Positions 33,612 through 41,894 of a DNA stretch of 64,000 nucleotides are shown piece after piece. Below the pieces are notes generated by a model. The model made no database searches. It saw nothing but the letters and a program-made list of their open reading frames with translations, and was not told where the DNA came from. The DNA is from Pseudomonas borbori (lineage in GTDB: Bacteria > Pseudomonadota > Gammaproteobacteria > Pseudomonadales > Pseudomonadaceae). The position numbers and the translations under genes were made by a program. How positions within the stretch are numbered: position 1 is the first letter of the stretch; every line of letters begins with the position of its first letter. The stretch spans positions 25,431-89,430 of the forward strand of contig NZ_FOWX01000022.1 in NCBI RefSeq assembly GCF_900115555.1, given 5' to 3'.

Positions 33612-34585
33612 CACATTACTCCGGCGCGTAGCAGGTCGTGCATGTTCAGGGCGCCTATCGGGCGGTCGTCGCTGTCGACCACCACCAGGCCGCTGATCTT
33701 GTGGTCTTCCATGATCTTCAGGGCTTCGGCGGCGAGCATCTCCGCGCGGGCGGTCTTGCCGTGCACCGTCATCACGTCATCGATCTTCGACTGACGCACG
33801 TCGATGCCGCGATCCAGGGTGCGGCGCAGGTCGCCATCGGTGAAGACCCCGGCCAGGCGGCCGTCCGACTCGGTGACCACGGTCATGCCCAGGCCTTTCT
33901 GGGTCATCTCCAGCAGGGCGTCACGCAGCGAGGTGCCGCGCTGCACGCTGGGCAGGCTGGCACCGGCATGCATGACATTCTCCACTTTCAGTAGCAGGCG
34001 TCGGCCCAGGGCGCCACCGGGGTGGGAGAAGGCAAAGTCTTCGGCGGTAAAGCCGCGGGCTTCCAGCAGGGCGATGGCCAGGGCGTCGCCGAGTACCAGG
34101 GAGGCGGTGGTGGAGGAGGTCGGTGCCAGGTTCAGCGGGCAGGCTTCCTGGGAAACGCGGGCATCCAGGTTGACTTCGGCGGCCTTGGCCAGTGCCGACT
34201 CGGGGTTGCCGGTCATGCTGATCAGGCAGATGCCGAGGCGCTTGATCAGCGGCAGCAGGGTGACGATTTCCGCCGTCGAGCCCGAGTTGGACAGGGCCAG
34301 CACCACGTCGTCGCGGGTGATCATGCCCATGTCGCCATGGCTGGCTTCGGCCGGGTGGACGAAGAAGGCGGTGGTGCCGGTGCTGGCCAGGGTGGCGGCG
34401 ATCTTGTTGCCGATATGCCCCGATTTGCCCATGCCGACCACCACCACGCGGCCCTTGCTGGCCAGGATGAGCTCGCAGGCGCGAACGAAGTTGCTGTCGA
34501 TGCGTGGCAGCAACTCTTCGATCGCCTCGAGTTCCAGGCGGATGGTGCGTTGTGCGGACTTGATCAGCTCGTTGGACTGGCTCAT
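33611..34585 (-). CDS. kdsD: Arabinose 5-phosphate isomerase KdsD
   Basis: A 324-residue enzyme converting ribulose 5-phosphate to arabinose 5-phosphate, the first step to KDO. I start it at MSQSNELIKSAQRTIRLELEAIEELLPRID. The SIS domain has VVVVGMGKSGHIGNKIAATLASTGTTAFFVHPAEASHGDMGMI and the catalytic histidine region further on (ALAIALLEARGFTAEDFAFSHPGGALGRRLLLKV). Two CBS domains follow. Earlier in-frame ATGs at 34603 and beyond lack family similarity. It heads the kdsD-kdsC-lptCAB block and is divergent from mlaF. Confidence 0.95.
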   Translation of the reverse strand: MSQSNELIKSAQRTIRLELEAIEELLPRIDSNFVRACELILASKGRVVVVGMGKSGHIGNKIAATLASTGTTAFFVHPAEASHGDMGMITRDDVVLALSNSGSTAEIVTLLPLIKRLGICLISMTGNPESALAKAAEVNLDARVSQEACPLNLAPTSSTTASLVLGDALAIALLEARGFTAEDFAFSHPGGALGRRLLLKVENVMHAGASLPSVQRGTSLRDALLEMTQKGLGMTVVTESDGRLAGVFTDGDLRRTLDRGIDVRQSKIDDVMTVHGKTARAEMLAAEALKIMEDHKISGLVVVDSDDRPIGALNMHDLLRAGVM

Positions 34586-34739
34586 GGCGTCTTTCATAGG
34601 CATGTCGAGTAAAAGGCGGGGATTATAGCGGGAAAGATCCGCTCGCTCACCTTTGAATCGTGCGGCTGGACGGTTGGAGGCTGCATGCGGGCAAGTGTTC
34701 GGCCGTGTGCGCGGCGTTCTGTAAGCAAATGTTCGATCA

Positions 34740-34768
34740 TGGGCAGGCCAATTCGGCAGTGCTATAGT
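34740..34768 (+). promoter_or_regulatory. Candidate sigma70 promoter of the mla operon
   Basis: TGGGCA at 34740-34745 and TATAGT at 34763-34768 are separated by 17 bases. The mlaF start is at 34858. Judged by eye. Confidence 0.5.
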
Positions 34769-34857
34769 GCGCGGCCATTTTCGGCCGGTCCGGCAACTGC
34801 AGTGTCTTGGCAATGCTGGCGGGCGTCTTTCAGGGAGGCTGCACCCAAGGAGTCGAG

Positions 34858-35667
34858 ATGAGTGCCGAGCAACAGTACGCGGTCGAGCTGAAAAACCTCA
34901 GTTTTCAGCGCGGCGAGCGCGACATTTTCAAAGACATAGAGATTCGCATCCCGCGCGGCAAGGTCACCGGCATCATGGGGCCTTCCGGCTGCGGCAAGAC
35001 CACGCTGTTGCGCCTGATCGGCGCGCAGCTCAGGCCGAGCAAGGGCGAGGTGTGGGTCAATGGGCTGAACCTGCCGAGCCTCTCGCGCAGCGAGCTGTTC
35101 GACATGCGCAAGCAGATGGGCGTGCTGTTCCAGAGCGGCGCGCTGTTCACCGATCTCGATGTGTTCGAGAACGTCGCTTTCCCGCTGCGCGTGCACACCC
35201 GGCTGCCTGACGAGATGATTCGCGACATCGTCCTGATGAAGTTGCAGGCGGTGGGCCTGCGGGGCGCCCTCGAGCTGATGCCGGATGAGCTGTCCGGCGG
35301 CATGAAGCGCCGCGTGGCGCTGGCGCGGGCGATTGCCCTGGATCCGCAGATTCTCATGTACGACGAGCCTTTCGTGGGCCAGGACCCGATTGCCATGGGG
35401 GTGCTGGTGCGCTTGATCCGTTTGCTCAGCGATGCCCTGGGCATCACCAGCATCGTGGTGTCCCACGACCTGGCGGAAACTGCCAGTATTGCCGACTACA
35501 TCTACCTGGTGGGGGACACCAAGGTGCTCGGTCAGGGCACCCCGGACGAACTGATGAATTCGGATGACCCGCGGGTTCGCCAGTTCATGCAAGGCATTCC
35601 CGACGGGCCGGTACCGTTCCACTTTCCGGCGGCAGACTTCCGCGACGATCTATTGGGGGGGCGCTGA
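34858..35667 (+). CDS. mlaF: Phospholipid ABC transporter ATPase MlaF
   Basis: A 269-residue ATPase driving the MlaFEDB complex, which keeps outer-membrane lipid asymmetry. ATG 34858 opens MSAEQQYAVELKNLSFQRGERDIFKDIEIRIPRG. Walker A is GPSGCGKTT, followed by the Q-loop LFQSGALFTDLDVFENVAFPLRVHT, signature LSGGMKRRVALARAI and Walker B ILMYDEPFVGQDP. It overlaps mlaE by one base (TGATG). Confidence 0.97.
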   Translation: MSAEQQYAVELKNLSFQRGERDIFKDIEIRIPRGKVTGIMGPSGCGKTTLLRLIGAQLRPSKGEVWVNGLNLPSLSRSELFDMRKQMGVLFQSGALFTDLDVFENVAFPLRVHTRLPDEMIRDIVLMKLQAVGLRGALELMPDELSGGMKRRVALARAIALDPQILMYDEPFVGQDPIAMGVLVRLIRLLSDALGITSIVVSHDLAETASIADYIYLVGDTKVLGQGTPDELMNSDDPRVRQFMQGIPDGPVPFHFPAADFRDDLLGGR

Positions 35668-36464
35668 TGCGCAAGACATCTACGCTCGAGCGGATTCGCC
35701 TGCTCGGTCGTGTCGGTATCGATGTGGTGGCCACGCTGGGGCGCTCGACGGTGTTTCTGCTGCGTGCGCTGTTCGGTCGGGGGACTGCCGGCAACCCCTT
35801 GCAGCTGACGATCAGGCAGCTGTACTCGGTAGGCGTGATGTCTCTGGCGATCATCGTGGTCTCGGGGATTTTTATCGGTATGGTCCTGTCGTTGCAGGGG
35901 TTCAATATCCTGTCCGACTACGGCTCGGAACAGGCGGTCGGGCAGATGGTCGCCCTGACCTTGTTGCGTGAGCTCGGTCCGGTGGTCACCGCCTTGTTGT
36001 TCGCCGGGCGCGCGGGTTCCGCATTGACCGCGGAAATCGGCAACATGAAATCCACCGAGCAATTGTCCAGCCTGGAAATGATCGGTGTCGATCCGCTCAA
36101 GTACATCATTGCGCCGCGCCTGTGGGCCGGCTTCATCTCGATGCCGTTGCTCGCCGTGATCTTCAGCGTGGTCGGTATCTGGGGCGGGGCGATGGTCGCC
36201 GTCGACTGGCTCGGAGTTTATGAAGGCTCGTTCTGGTCCAACATGCAAAATAGCGTCTCGTTCCGAGAGGACGTGCTCAATGGTGTGATCAAAAGCATCG
36301 TTTTCGGCTTTGTCGTGACCTGGATCGCCGTTTTTCAGGGTTATGACTGTGAGCCGACTTCGGAAGGCATCAGCCGTGCCACCACAAAAACAGTGGTTTA
36401 CGCCTCGCTCGCCGTGCTGGGGCTGGACTTTATTCTGACCGCTTTGATGTTTGGAGACTTCTGA
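35667..36464 (+). CDS. mlaE: Phospholipid ABC transporter permease MlaE
   Basis: A 265-residue permease of the MlaE/YrbE family with five or so hydrophobic segments. Conserved stretches include FIGMVLSLQGFNILSDYGSEQAVGQMVALTLLRELGPVVTALLFAGRAGSALTAEIGNMKSTEQLSSLEMIGVDPLKYIIAPR and the C-terminal KTVVYASLAVLGLDFILTALMFGDF. It overlaps neighbours on both sides by one base, so the mlaFED genes are translationally coupled. Confidence 0.97.
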   Translation: MRKTSTLERIRLLGRVGIDVVATLGRSTVFLLRALFGRGTAGNPLQLTIRQLYSVGVMSLAIIVVSGIFIGMVLSLQGFNILSDYGSEQAVGQMVALTLLRELGPVVTALLFAGRAGSALTAEIGNMKSTEQLSSLEMIGVDPLKYIIAPRLWAGFISMPLLAVIFSVVGIWGGAMVAVDWLGVYEGSFWSNMQNSVSFREDVLNGVIKSIVFGFVVTWIAVFQGYDCEPTSEGISRATTKTVVYASLAVLGLDFILTALMFGDF

Positions 36465-36934
36465 TGCAAAACCGCACACTGGAGATTGGTGTCGGCCTGT
36501 TCCTGTTGGCCGGGTTATTGGCCCTGCTGTTGCTGGCGTTGCGCGTCAGTGGTCTGACCGTGGGCGGCAGCGGCGATACATACAAGGTGTATGCGCACTT
36601 TGACAATATCGCCGGTCTAACCGTACGGGCCAGGGTGACCATGGCCGGGGTGACCATAGGTAAAGTGACCGCCATCGACCTGGATCGCGACAGCTACACC
36701 GGACGCGTCACCCTGTTGCTGGATGACAGCGTGGACAACCTGCCCATCGATTCGACCGCATCGATCCTGACTGCCGGTTTGCTCGGCGAGAAGTACGTCG
36801 GCATCAGTGTTGGCGGTGACGAAGAGGTGCTCGTCGAGGGCGGTACCATCTACGACACCCAGTCGTCGCTGGTGCTGGAAGACCTGATCGGTAAATTTCT
36901 GCTCAATTCGGTCAATAAAGACGAAGCCAAATAA
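36464..36934 (+). CDS. mlaD: Periplasmic-facing lipid-binding MCE protein MlaD
   Basis: A 156-residue protein with one N-terminal helix (GVGLFLLAGLLALLLLALRVSGL) and a single MCE domain (YKVYAHFDNIAGLTVRARVTMAGVTIGKVTAIDLDRDSYTGRVTLLLDD, then ILTAGLLGEKYVGISVGGDEEVL). It forms a hexameric ring on MlaE through which lipids pass. Stop overlaps an ATG at 36934 by one base (TAATG). Confidence 0.96.
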   Translation: MQNRTLEIGVGLFLLAGLLALLLLALRVSGLTVGGSGDTYKVYAHFDNIAGLTVRARVTMAGVTIGKVTAIDLDRDSYTGRVTLLLDDSVDNLPIDSTASILTAGLLGEKYVGISVGGDEEVLVEGGTIYDTQSSLVLEDLIGKFLLNSVNKDEAK

Positions 36935-36948
36935 TGAGGGCTCCCACC

Positions 36949-37581
36949 ATGTTCAAGACCCTGCGTAACAGCCTGTTCGTGCTGCTGGCGGCCCTGCCGC
37001 TGCTGGTTGTCGCTGCGCCGAGCGCCCATCAGGTGGTGCAGCAGACCACCACCAGCCTGCTGGAAGACCTGAAGGTCAATAAAGACAAATACCGCAATGA
37101 TCCGGAGGCTTTTTACGCCGCGCTGAACGATATTCTCGGCCCGGTGGTGGATGTCGACGGTATTTCCCGCGGGGTGATGACCGTGCGCTACTCGCGCCAG
37201 GCCACGCCCGAGCAGATGCAGCGTTTCCAGGAGAACTTCAAGCGCAGCCTGATGCAGTTCTATGGCAACGCCCTGCTCGAATACGACAATCAGGATATTC
37301 GCGTGCTGCCGCCCAGTGGCAAGCAGGATCCGCAACGCGCGGCGGTGAACATGGAAATCAAGGACGGCAATGGCACCGTCTATCCGCTGTCCTACACCAT
37401 GGTCAGTCAGGATGACAACTGGAAGATGCGCAACCTGATCATCAACGGTATCAACGTCGGCAAGCTGTTCCGCGATCAGTTCGCCCAGTCCATGCAGAAC
37501 AACCGCAATGACCTGGACAAGGTCATCGACAGCTGGGCCGATACCGTGGCCAAGGCCCGTCAGGCCAAGGGCGAGTCGTGA
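36949..37581 (+). CDS. mlaC: Periplasmic phospholipid shuttle MlaC
   Basis: A 210-residue periplasmic carrier that moves phospholipid between MlaA at the outer membrane and MlaD. I choose ATG 36949, preceded by GAGGG at the right distance, giving the signal peptide MFKTLRNSLFVLLAALPLLVVAAPS; an ATG at 36934 that overlaps mlaD is an alternative and adds five residues. Family landmarks are DKYRNDPEAFYAALNDILGPVVDVDGISRGVMT and DDNWKMRNLIINGINVGKLFRDQF. Confidence 0.95.
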   Translation: MFKTLRNSLFVLLAALPLLVVAAPSAHQVVQQTTTSLLEDLKVNKDKYRNDPEAFYAALNDILGPVVDVDGISRGVMTVRYSRQATPEQMQRFQENFKRSLMQFYGNALLEYDNQDIRVLPPSGKQDPQRAAVNMEIKDGNGTVYPLSYTMVSQDDNWKMRNLIINGINVGKLFRDQFAQSMQNNRNDLDKVIDSWADTVAKARQAKGES

Positions 37582-37886
37582 GCCAGGGCGCTATAGTCGA
37601 ACAGTCGCCGGGGCTGTTGCGGCTCTCTGGCGTGCTCGATTATCGCAGTGGCCCGCTCTTGCGCGAGCAGGGTGGACGGCTGATTGCCGCCAGTCAGGCG
37701 GCTGGCTGTGTGATCGATTGTGCGGCTGTGGACAAGTCCAGCAGTGTGGGCCTGTCGCTGTTGCTGGCGTTCATGCGCGACGCCCGGGCTGCGGGCAAGA
37801 GCCTGGTGGTGCGCAGTCTGCCCGAGGATATGCACGAGATCGCCAGTGTCTCCGGGCTGCTGGACGTGCTGCCGCTGGAGGCGTGA
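37578..37886 (+). CDS. mlaB: STAS-domain protein MlaB
   Basis: A 102-residue cytoplasmic STAS protein that binds MlaF and stabilises the transporter. It begins with GTG at 37578, overlapping mlaC by four bases. The STAS core is CVIDCAAVDKSSSVGLSLLLAFMRDARAAGKSLVVRSLPEDMHEIASVSGLLDVLPL; the conserved Thr/Ser in this loop is part of the interface with the ATPase. Confidence 0.94.
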   Translation: MSQGAIVEQSPGLLRLSGVLDYRSGPLLREQGGRLIAASQAAGCVIDCAAVDKSSSVGLSLLLAFMRDARAAGKSLVVRSLPEDMHEIASVSGLLDVLPLEA

Positions 37887-37944
37887 GACCGGTTCGCGGT
37901 CGGGGCAGCCCGCGCGGGGGTTCGCAGGCGAGTGGCTTTTTTTG

Positions 37945-37950
37945 TATGAT
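37945..37950 (+). promoter_or_regulatory. Possible -10 box for ibaG-murA
   Basis: TATGAT preceded by a run of seven Ts, 59 bases before ibaG. I see no convincing -35 box at the right spacing. Confidence 0.3.
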
Positions 37951-38008
37951 GCGCGGCCGCGAGCCCTGGCTCTGCTGTCGTTTATGAATGCGTTGATCGA
38001 GGTTGAGC

Positions 38009-38248
38009 ATGCAGGCCCAAGAAGTAAAAAGCCTCCTGGAGGCCAAATTGCCAAACACCCGGGTGGAAGTTGAAGGCGAAGGCTGTAACTTCCAGCTGAA
38101 CCTGATTGGTGATGAGTTGGCCGGCCTCAGTCCGGTCAAACGTCAACAGCAGGTCTACGCCCACCTGAATCCCTGGATTGCCGATGGCAGTATCCATGCG
38201 GTGAGCATGAAATTCTTCAGCCGTGCCGATTGGGCCGCGCGCTGCTAA
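38009..38248 (+). CDS. ibaG: BolA family protein IbaG
   Basis: A 79-residue BolA/IbaG protein, which with monothiol glutaredoxins handles iron-sulfur clusters. It starts MQAQEVKSLLEAKLPNTRVEVEGEGCNFQLNLIGDELAGLSPVKRQQQVYAHLNPWIADGSIHAVSMKFFSRADW. A TTG two codons earlier is in frame but ATG with GAGG just upstream fits better. The Cys in GEGCNF and the His in IHAVSM are the usual cluster ligands. It precedes murA by 12 bases. Confidence 0.95.
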   Translation: MQAQEVKSLLEAKLPNTRVEVEGEGCNFQLNLIGDELAGLSPVKRQQQVYAHLNPWIADGSIHAVSMKFFSRADWAARC

Positions 38249-38260
38249 ATCGAGAGAGTC

Positions 38261-39526
38261 ATGGACAAACTGATTATTACCGGCGGTGTGCGCCTGAATG
38301 GCGAGATTCGCATTTCCGGGGCGAAGAACTCCGCCCTGCCGATTCTCGCCGCCACCCTGCTGGGCGATGCGCCGGTGACCATCTGCAACCTGCCGCACCT
38401 GCACGACATCACCACCATGATCGAGCTGTTCGGGCGCATGGGCATCGAGCCGATCATCGACGAGAAACTCAGCGTCGAAGTGGATGCGCGGGCGATCAAG
38501 ACCCTGATCGCGCCTTACGAGCTGGTGAAGACCATGCGTGCCTCGATCCTGGTGCTCGGGCCGATGGTGGCGCGTTTCGGTGAGGCCGAAGTCGCCCTGC
38601 CCGGCGGTTGCGCGATTGGTTCGCGGCCGGTCGACCTGCACATTCGCGGCCTCGAAGCCATGGGCGCGATCATCGATGTCGAAGCCGGCTATATCAAGGC
38701 CAAGGCACCCGAGGGCGGCTTGCGCGGCGCGCACTTCTTCTTCGATACCGTGAGCGTGACCGGTACCGAGAACATCATGATGGCCGCCACCCTGGCCAGG
38801 GGCCGCAGCGTGCTGGAAAACGCCGCGCGCGAGCCGGAAGTGGTCGATCTGGCCAACTGCCTGATCGCCATGGGCGCGAAGATCTCCGGTGCCGGTACCG
38901 ACACCATCACCATCGATGGCGTCGAGCGCCTGCATGGTGCGCGTTTCAATGTGATGCCCGACCGTATCGAAACCGGTACCTACCTGGTAGCGGCCGCGGC
39001 GACTGGCGGCCGGGTCAAGCTGAAAGATACCGATCCGACCACCCTGGAAGCGGTGCTGTCCAAGTTGCAGGAGGCCGGCGCGGAAATCACCACCGGCGCC
39101 GACTGGATCGAGCTGGACATGAAGGGTAAGCGGCCGAAAGCCGTCAACCTGCGTACCGCGCCTTATCCGGCGTTCCCGACCGATATGCAGGCGCAGTTCA
39201 TCGCCCTCAACGCGATTGCCGAAGGAACCGGCACGGTGATCGAAACCGTGTTCGAGAACCGCTTCATGCATGTCTACGAAATGACCCGCATGGGCGCGCA
39301 GATCCAGGTCGAGGGCAACACCGCGATCGTCACCGGTGTCGACAAGCTCAAGGGCGCGCCGGTCATGGCCACCGACCTGCGAGCCTCGGCCAGCCTGGTC
39401 ATCGCCGCCCTGGTCGCCGACGGCGATACCCTGATCGACCGCATCTACCACATCGACCGTGGTTACGAGTGCATCGAGGAAAAACTGCAGATGCTCGGCG
39501 CTAAAATCCGCCGCGTGCCGGGTTAG
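38261..39526 (+). CDS. murA: UDP-N-acetylglucosamine 1-carboxyvinyltransferase MurA
   Basis: A 421-residue enzyme catalysing the first committed step of peptidoglycan synthesis. MDKLIITGGVRLNGEIRISGAKNSALPILAATLL is the classical start, and the fosfomycin-target cysteine is C117 in VALPGGCAIGSRPVDLH. The product ends LQMLGAKIRRVPG. It closes the mlaFEDCB-ibaG-murA run. A MITE-like repeat follows nine bases after the stop. Confidence 0.98.
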   Translation: MDKLIITGGVRLNGEIRISGAKNSALPILAATLLGDAPVTICNLPHLHDITTMIELFGRMGIEPIIDEKLSVEVDARAIKTLIAPYELVKTMRASILVLGPMVARFGEAEVALPGGCAIGSRPVDLHIRGLEAMGAIIDVEAGYIKAKAPEGGLRGAHFFFDTVSVTGTENIMMAATLARGRSVLENAAREPEVVDLANCLIAMGAKISGAGTDTITIDGVERLHGARFNVMPDRIETGTYLVAAAATGGRVKLKDTDPTTLEAVLSKLQEAGAEITTGADWIELDMKGKRPKAVNLRTAPYPAFPTDMQAQFIALNAIAEGTGTVIETVFENRFMHVYEMTRMGAQIQVEGNTAIVTGVDKLKGAPVMATDLRASASLVIAALVADGDTLIDRIYHIDRGYECIEEKLQMLGAKIRRVPG

Positions 39527-39534
39527 GGTGGTGT

Positions 39535-39681
39535 CTAGTAGGCCGTTGAAAAACGTAGGCGAGGCAGCCGAGGCTAGGCAAAAACAGGCGAAAAAGCGCA
39601 GTTTACTGTTGTAAATGAGCATTTTGAGCCTGTTTTTAACGACGCATCGGCAACGCAGGTAGTTTTTCAACAGCCTACTAG
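39535..39681. mobile_element. 147-bp MITE-like element, full copy
   Basis: The 20-base terminal arms at 39535-39554 and 39662-39681 match in 19 of 20 positions (CTAGTAGGCCGTTGAAAAA against its mirror image). Inner arms AAAAACAGGC (39580-39589) and GCCTGTTTTT (39628-39637) are perfect. It has no coding capacity. The middle 70 bases (39574-39643) recur in inverted orientation at 52291-52360 with 62 of 70 bases equal. It lies between murA and hisG. Confidence 0.75.
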
Positions 39682-39747
39682 TGCTGCGCTGCCCAACAAC
39701 CAGCTCGCACGGGCTGGCTTGCTCCAGCTCCTAAGGAAACCTGCTTC

Positions 39748-40383
39748 ATGCTGACCATAGCGCTATCCAAGGGCCGCATCCTCGACGACACCCTGCCGCT
39801 GCTCGCCGCGGCCGGCATAGAGCCGACCGAGAATCCGGACAAAAGCCGCAAGCTGATCATCCCGACCACCCTGGACGACGTGCGCCTGCTGATCGTGCGC
39901 GCCACCGACGTGCCGACCTATGTCGAACATGGTGCCGCCGATCTCGGCGTGGCCGGCAAGGACGTGCTGATGGAGTACGGTGGCCAGGGTTTGTACGAGC
40001 CGCTGGACTTGCGCATCGCCCAGTGCAAGCTGATGACCGCCGGTGCCGTCGGCGCAGCCGAGCCCAAGGGCCGGCTGCGGGTGGCCACCAAGTTCGTCAA
40101 CGTGGCCAAACGTTACTACGCCGAGCAGGGCCGTCAGGTCGATATCATCAAGCTCTACGGCTCGATGGAGCTGGCGCCGCTGGTGGGGCTGGCCGACAAG
40201 ATCATCGATGTGGTCGACACCGGCAATACCCTGCGCGCCAACGGCCTGGAAGCCCAGGAGCTGATCGCCACCATCAGTTCGCGGCTGATCGTCAACAAGG
40301 CCTCGATGAAGATGCAGCACGCGCGTATCCAGGCGCTGATCGACACCCTGCGCGAAGCGGTCGAGGCGCGACATCCTGGCTGA
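39748..40383 (+). CDS. hisG: ATP phosphoribosyltransferase HisG (short form)
   Basis: A 211-residue enzyme for the first step of histidine synthesis. MLTIALSKGRILDDTLPLLAAAGIEP is diagnostic, with KDVLMEYGGQGLYEPLDLRIAQCKLM in the middle and VDTGNTLRANGLEAQELIATISSRLIVNKASMK later. At this length it lacks the C-terminal allosteric domain and therefore needs HisZ, which should be encoded elsewhere. AAGGA precedes the ATG. First gene of hisGDC. Confidence 0.97.
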   Translation: MLTIALSKGRILDDTLPLLAAAGIEPTENPDKSRKLIIPTTLDDVRLLIVRATDVPTYVEHGAADLGVAGKDVLMEYGGQGLYEPLDLRIAQCKLMTAGAVGAAEPKGRLRVATKFVNVAKRYYAEQGRQVDIIKLYGSMELAPLVGLADKIIDVVDTGNTLRANGLEAQELIATISSRLIVNKASMKMQHARIQALIDTLREAVEARHPG

Positions 40384-40508
40384 CGCCACTTAGTGCGGCG
40401 TTGAGTCGCACTCGCCTATCCGTGTCATAGCCAAATTCTCAGGTGCCCGCGCGGTGGGCTTGCTAATCTAGCGGCGCCTGAATTTTTGCTATCACACGAG
40501 GCTTGACC

Positions 40509-41819
40509 ATGACTGCTCCTCTCGCCATCCGCCGACTCGACGCCGCCGACCAGGGTTTCGCCCGTCATCTGGATCATCTGCTGAGCTGGGAAAGTGTCTC
40601 GGACGATGCGGTCAACCAGCGTGTGCTGGAGATCATCAAGGCCGTGCGCGAGCGCGGCGATGCGGCACTGGTCGAGTTCACCAAGCAATTCGACGGCCTG
40701 GACGTGGCCTCGATGGACGACCTGATCCTGCCGCGCGAACGTCTGGAGCTGGCCCTGACCCGTATCACCGCGGCGCAGCGCCAGGCGCTGGAAATCGCCG
40801 CCGAGCGGGTACGCAGCTACCACGAGAAGCAGGTGCAGGATTCCTGGACCTACACCGAGGCCGACGGCACCGTGCTGGGCCAGAAGGTCACGCCGCTGGA
40901 CCGCGCCGGCCTCTATGTACCGGGCGGCAAGGCATCCTACCCGTCCTCGGTGCTGATGAATGCGATTCCGGCCAAGGTCGCCGGCGTGCCGGAAGTGGTG
41001 ATGGTGGTGCCGACCCCGCGCGGCGAAATCAACGAGCTGGTGCTGGCCGCCGCCTGCATCGCCGGGGTCGACCGGGTGTTCACCATCGGCGGCGCCCAGG
41101 CCGTCGCTGCGCTGGCCTACGGCACCGAGAGCGTGCCGCCGGTGGACAAGATCGTCGGTCCCGGCAACATCTACGTGGCCACCGCCAAGCGCCATGTGTT
41201 CGGCAAGGTCGGCATCGACATGATCGCCGGACCCTCGGAGATTCTGGTGGTCTGCGACGGCCAGACCGACCCGGACTGGATCGCCATGGACCTGTTCTCC
41301 CAGGCCGAGCACGACGAAGACGCCCAGTCGATTCTGCTCAGCCCGGATGCCGCCTTCCTCGATCGCGTCGCCGCCAGCATCGCCAAATTGTTGCCGACCA
41401 TGGAGCGCGCCGAAATCATCCGCGCCTCCCTCGAGGCCCGCGGCGCGCTGATTCAGGTCGCCGATATGGCCCAGGCCATGGAAGTGGCCAATCGCATCGC
41501 CCCGGAACACCTGGAGCTGTCGGTGGAAAACCCCGAGCAATACCTGCCGCAGATCCGCCATGCCGGTGCCATCTTTATGGGGCGCTACACCGCCGAGGCG
41601 CTGGGCGATTACTGCGCCGGACCGAATCATGTACTGCCGACCTCCGGCACCGCGCGTTATTCCTCGCCGCTGGGCGTCTACGACTTCCAGAAGCGCTCGT
41701 CGATCATCCACTGCTCGGCCGCCGGGGCGTCGGAGCTGGGCAAGAGTGCCAGTGTATTGGCCCGTGGTGAGTCGCTGACCGCCCACGCGCGTAGCGCCGA
41801 GTACCGCATCAAGCCGTAG
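40509..41819 (+). CDS. hisD: Histidinol dehydrogenase
   Basis: A 436-residue zinc enzyme for the last two steps of histidine synthesis. ATG 40509 gives MTAPLAIRRLDAADQGFARHLDHLLSWE; a TTG two codons earlier is in frame. Signature regions are YVPGGKASYPSSVLMNAIPAKVAGVPEVVMVVPTP, VGPGNIYVATAKRHVFGKVGIDMIAGPSEILVV and the metal site near FSQAEHDEDAQSILLSPD. The stop TAG is built into a repeat that begins GTAGGATGG at 41816. Confidence 0.97.
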   Translation: MTAPLAIRRLDAADQGFARHLDHLLSWESVSDDAVNQRVLEIIKAVRERGDAALVEFTKQFDGLDVASMDDLILPRERLELALTRITAAQRQALEIAAERVRSYHEKQVQDSWTYTEADGTVLGQKVTPLDRAGLYVPGGKASYPSSVLMNAIPAKVAGVPEVVMVVPTPRGEINELVLAAACIAGVDRVFTIGGAQAVAALAYGTESVPPVDKIVGPGNIYVATAKRHVFGKVGIDMIAGPSEILVVCDGQTDPDWIAMDLFSQAEHDEDAQSILLSPDAAFLDRVAASIAKLLPTMERAEIIRASLEARGALIQVADMAQAMEVANRIAPEHLELSVENPEQYLPQIRHAGAIFMGRYTAEALGDYCAGPNHVLPTSGTARYSSPLGVYDFQKRSSIIHCSAAGASELGKSASVLARGESLTAHARSAEYRIKP

Positions 41820-41861
41820 GATGGCTGGTGCCGCCTAGGTTGAACGCAGCGATGCCCATCA
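41816..41861. repeat. REP-like element, GTAGGATGGG class, overlapping the hisD stop
   Basis: GTAGGATGGC at the left and TTGAACGCAGCGATGCCCATC at the right resemble the pair at 8894-9006, with an inverted middle. It fills most of the space between hisD and hisC. Confidence 0.6.
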
Positions 41862-41894
41862 AAAAACGCAACGAATTCGAGGAGAGAAGGGCAG

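Noticed and set aside
39690..39730. Possible sigma54 -24/-12 promoter (GGCTGGCTTGCTCC) before hisG
   Set aside because: The GG and GC elements are too close together for the fixed -24/-12 spacing.
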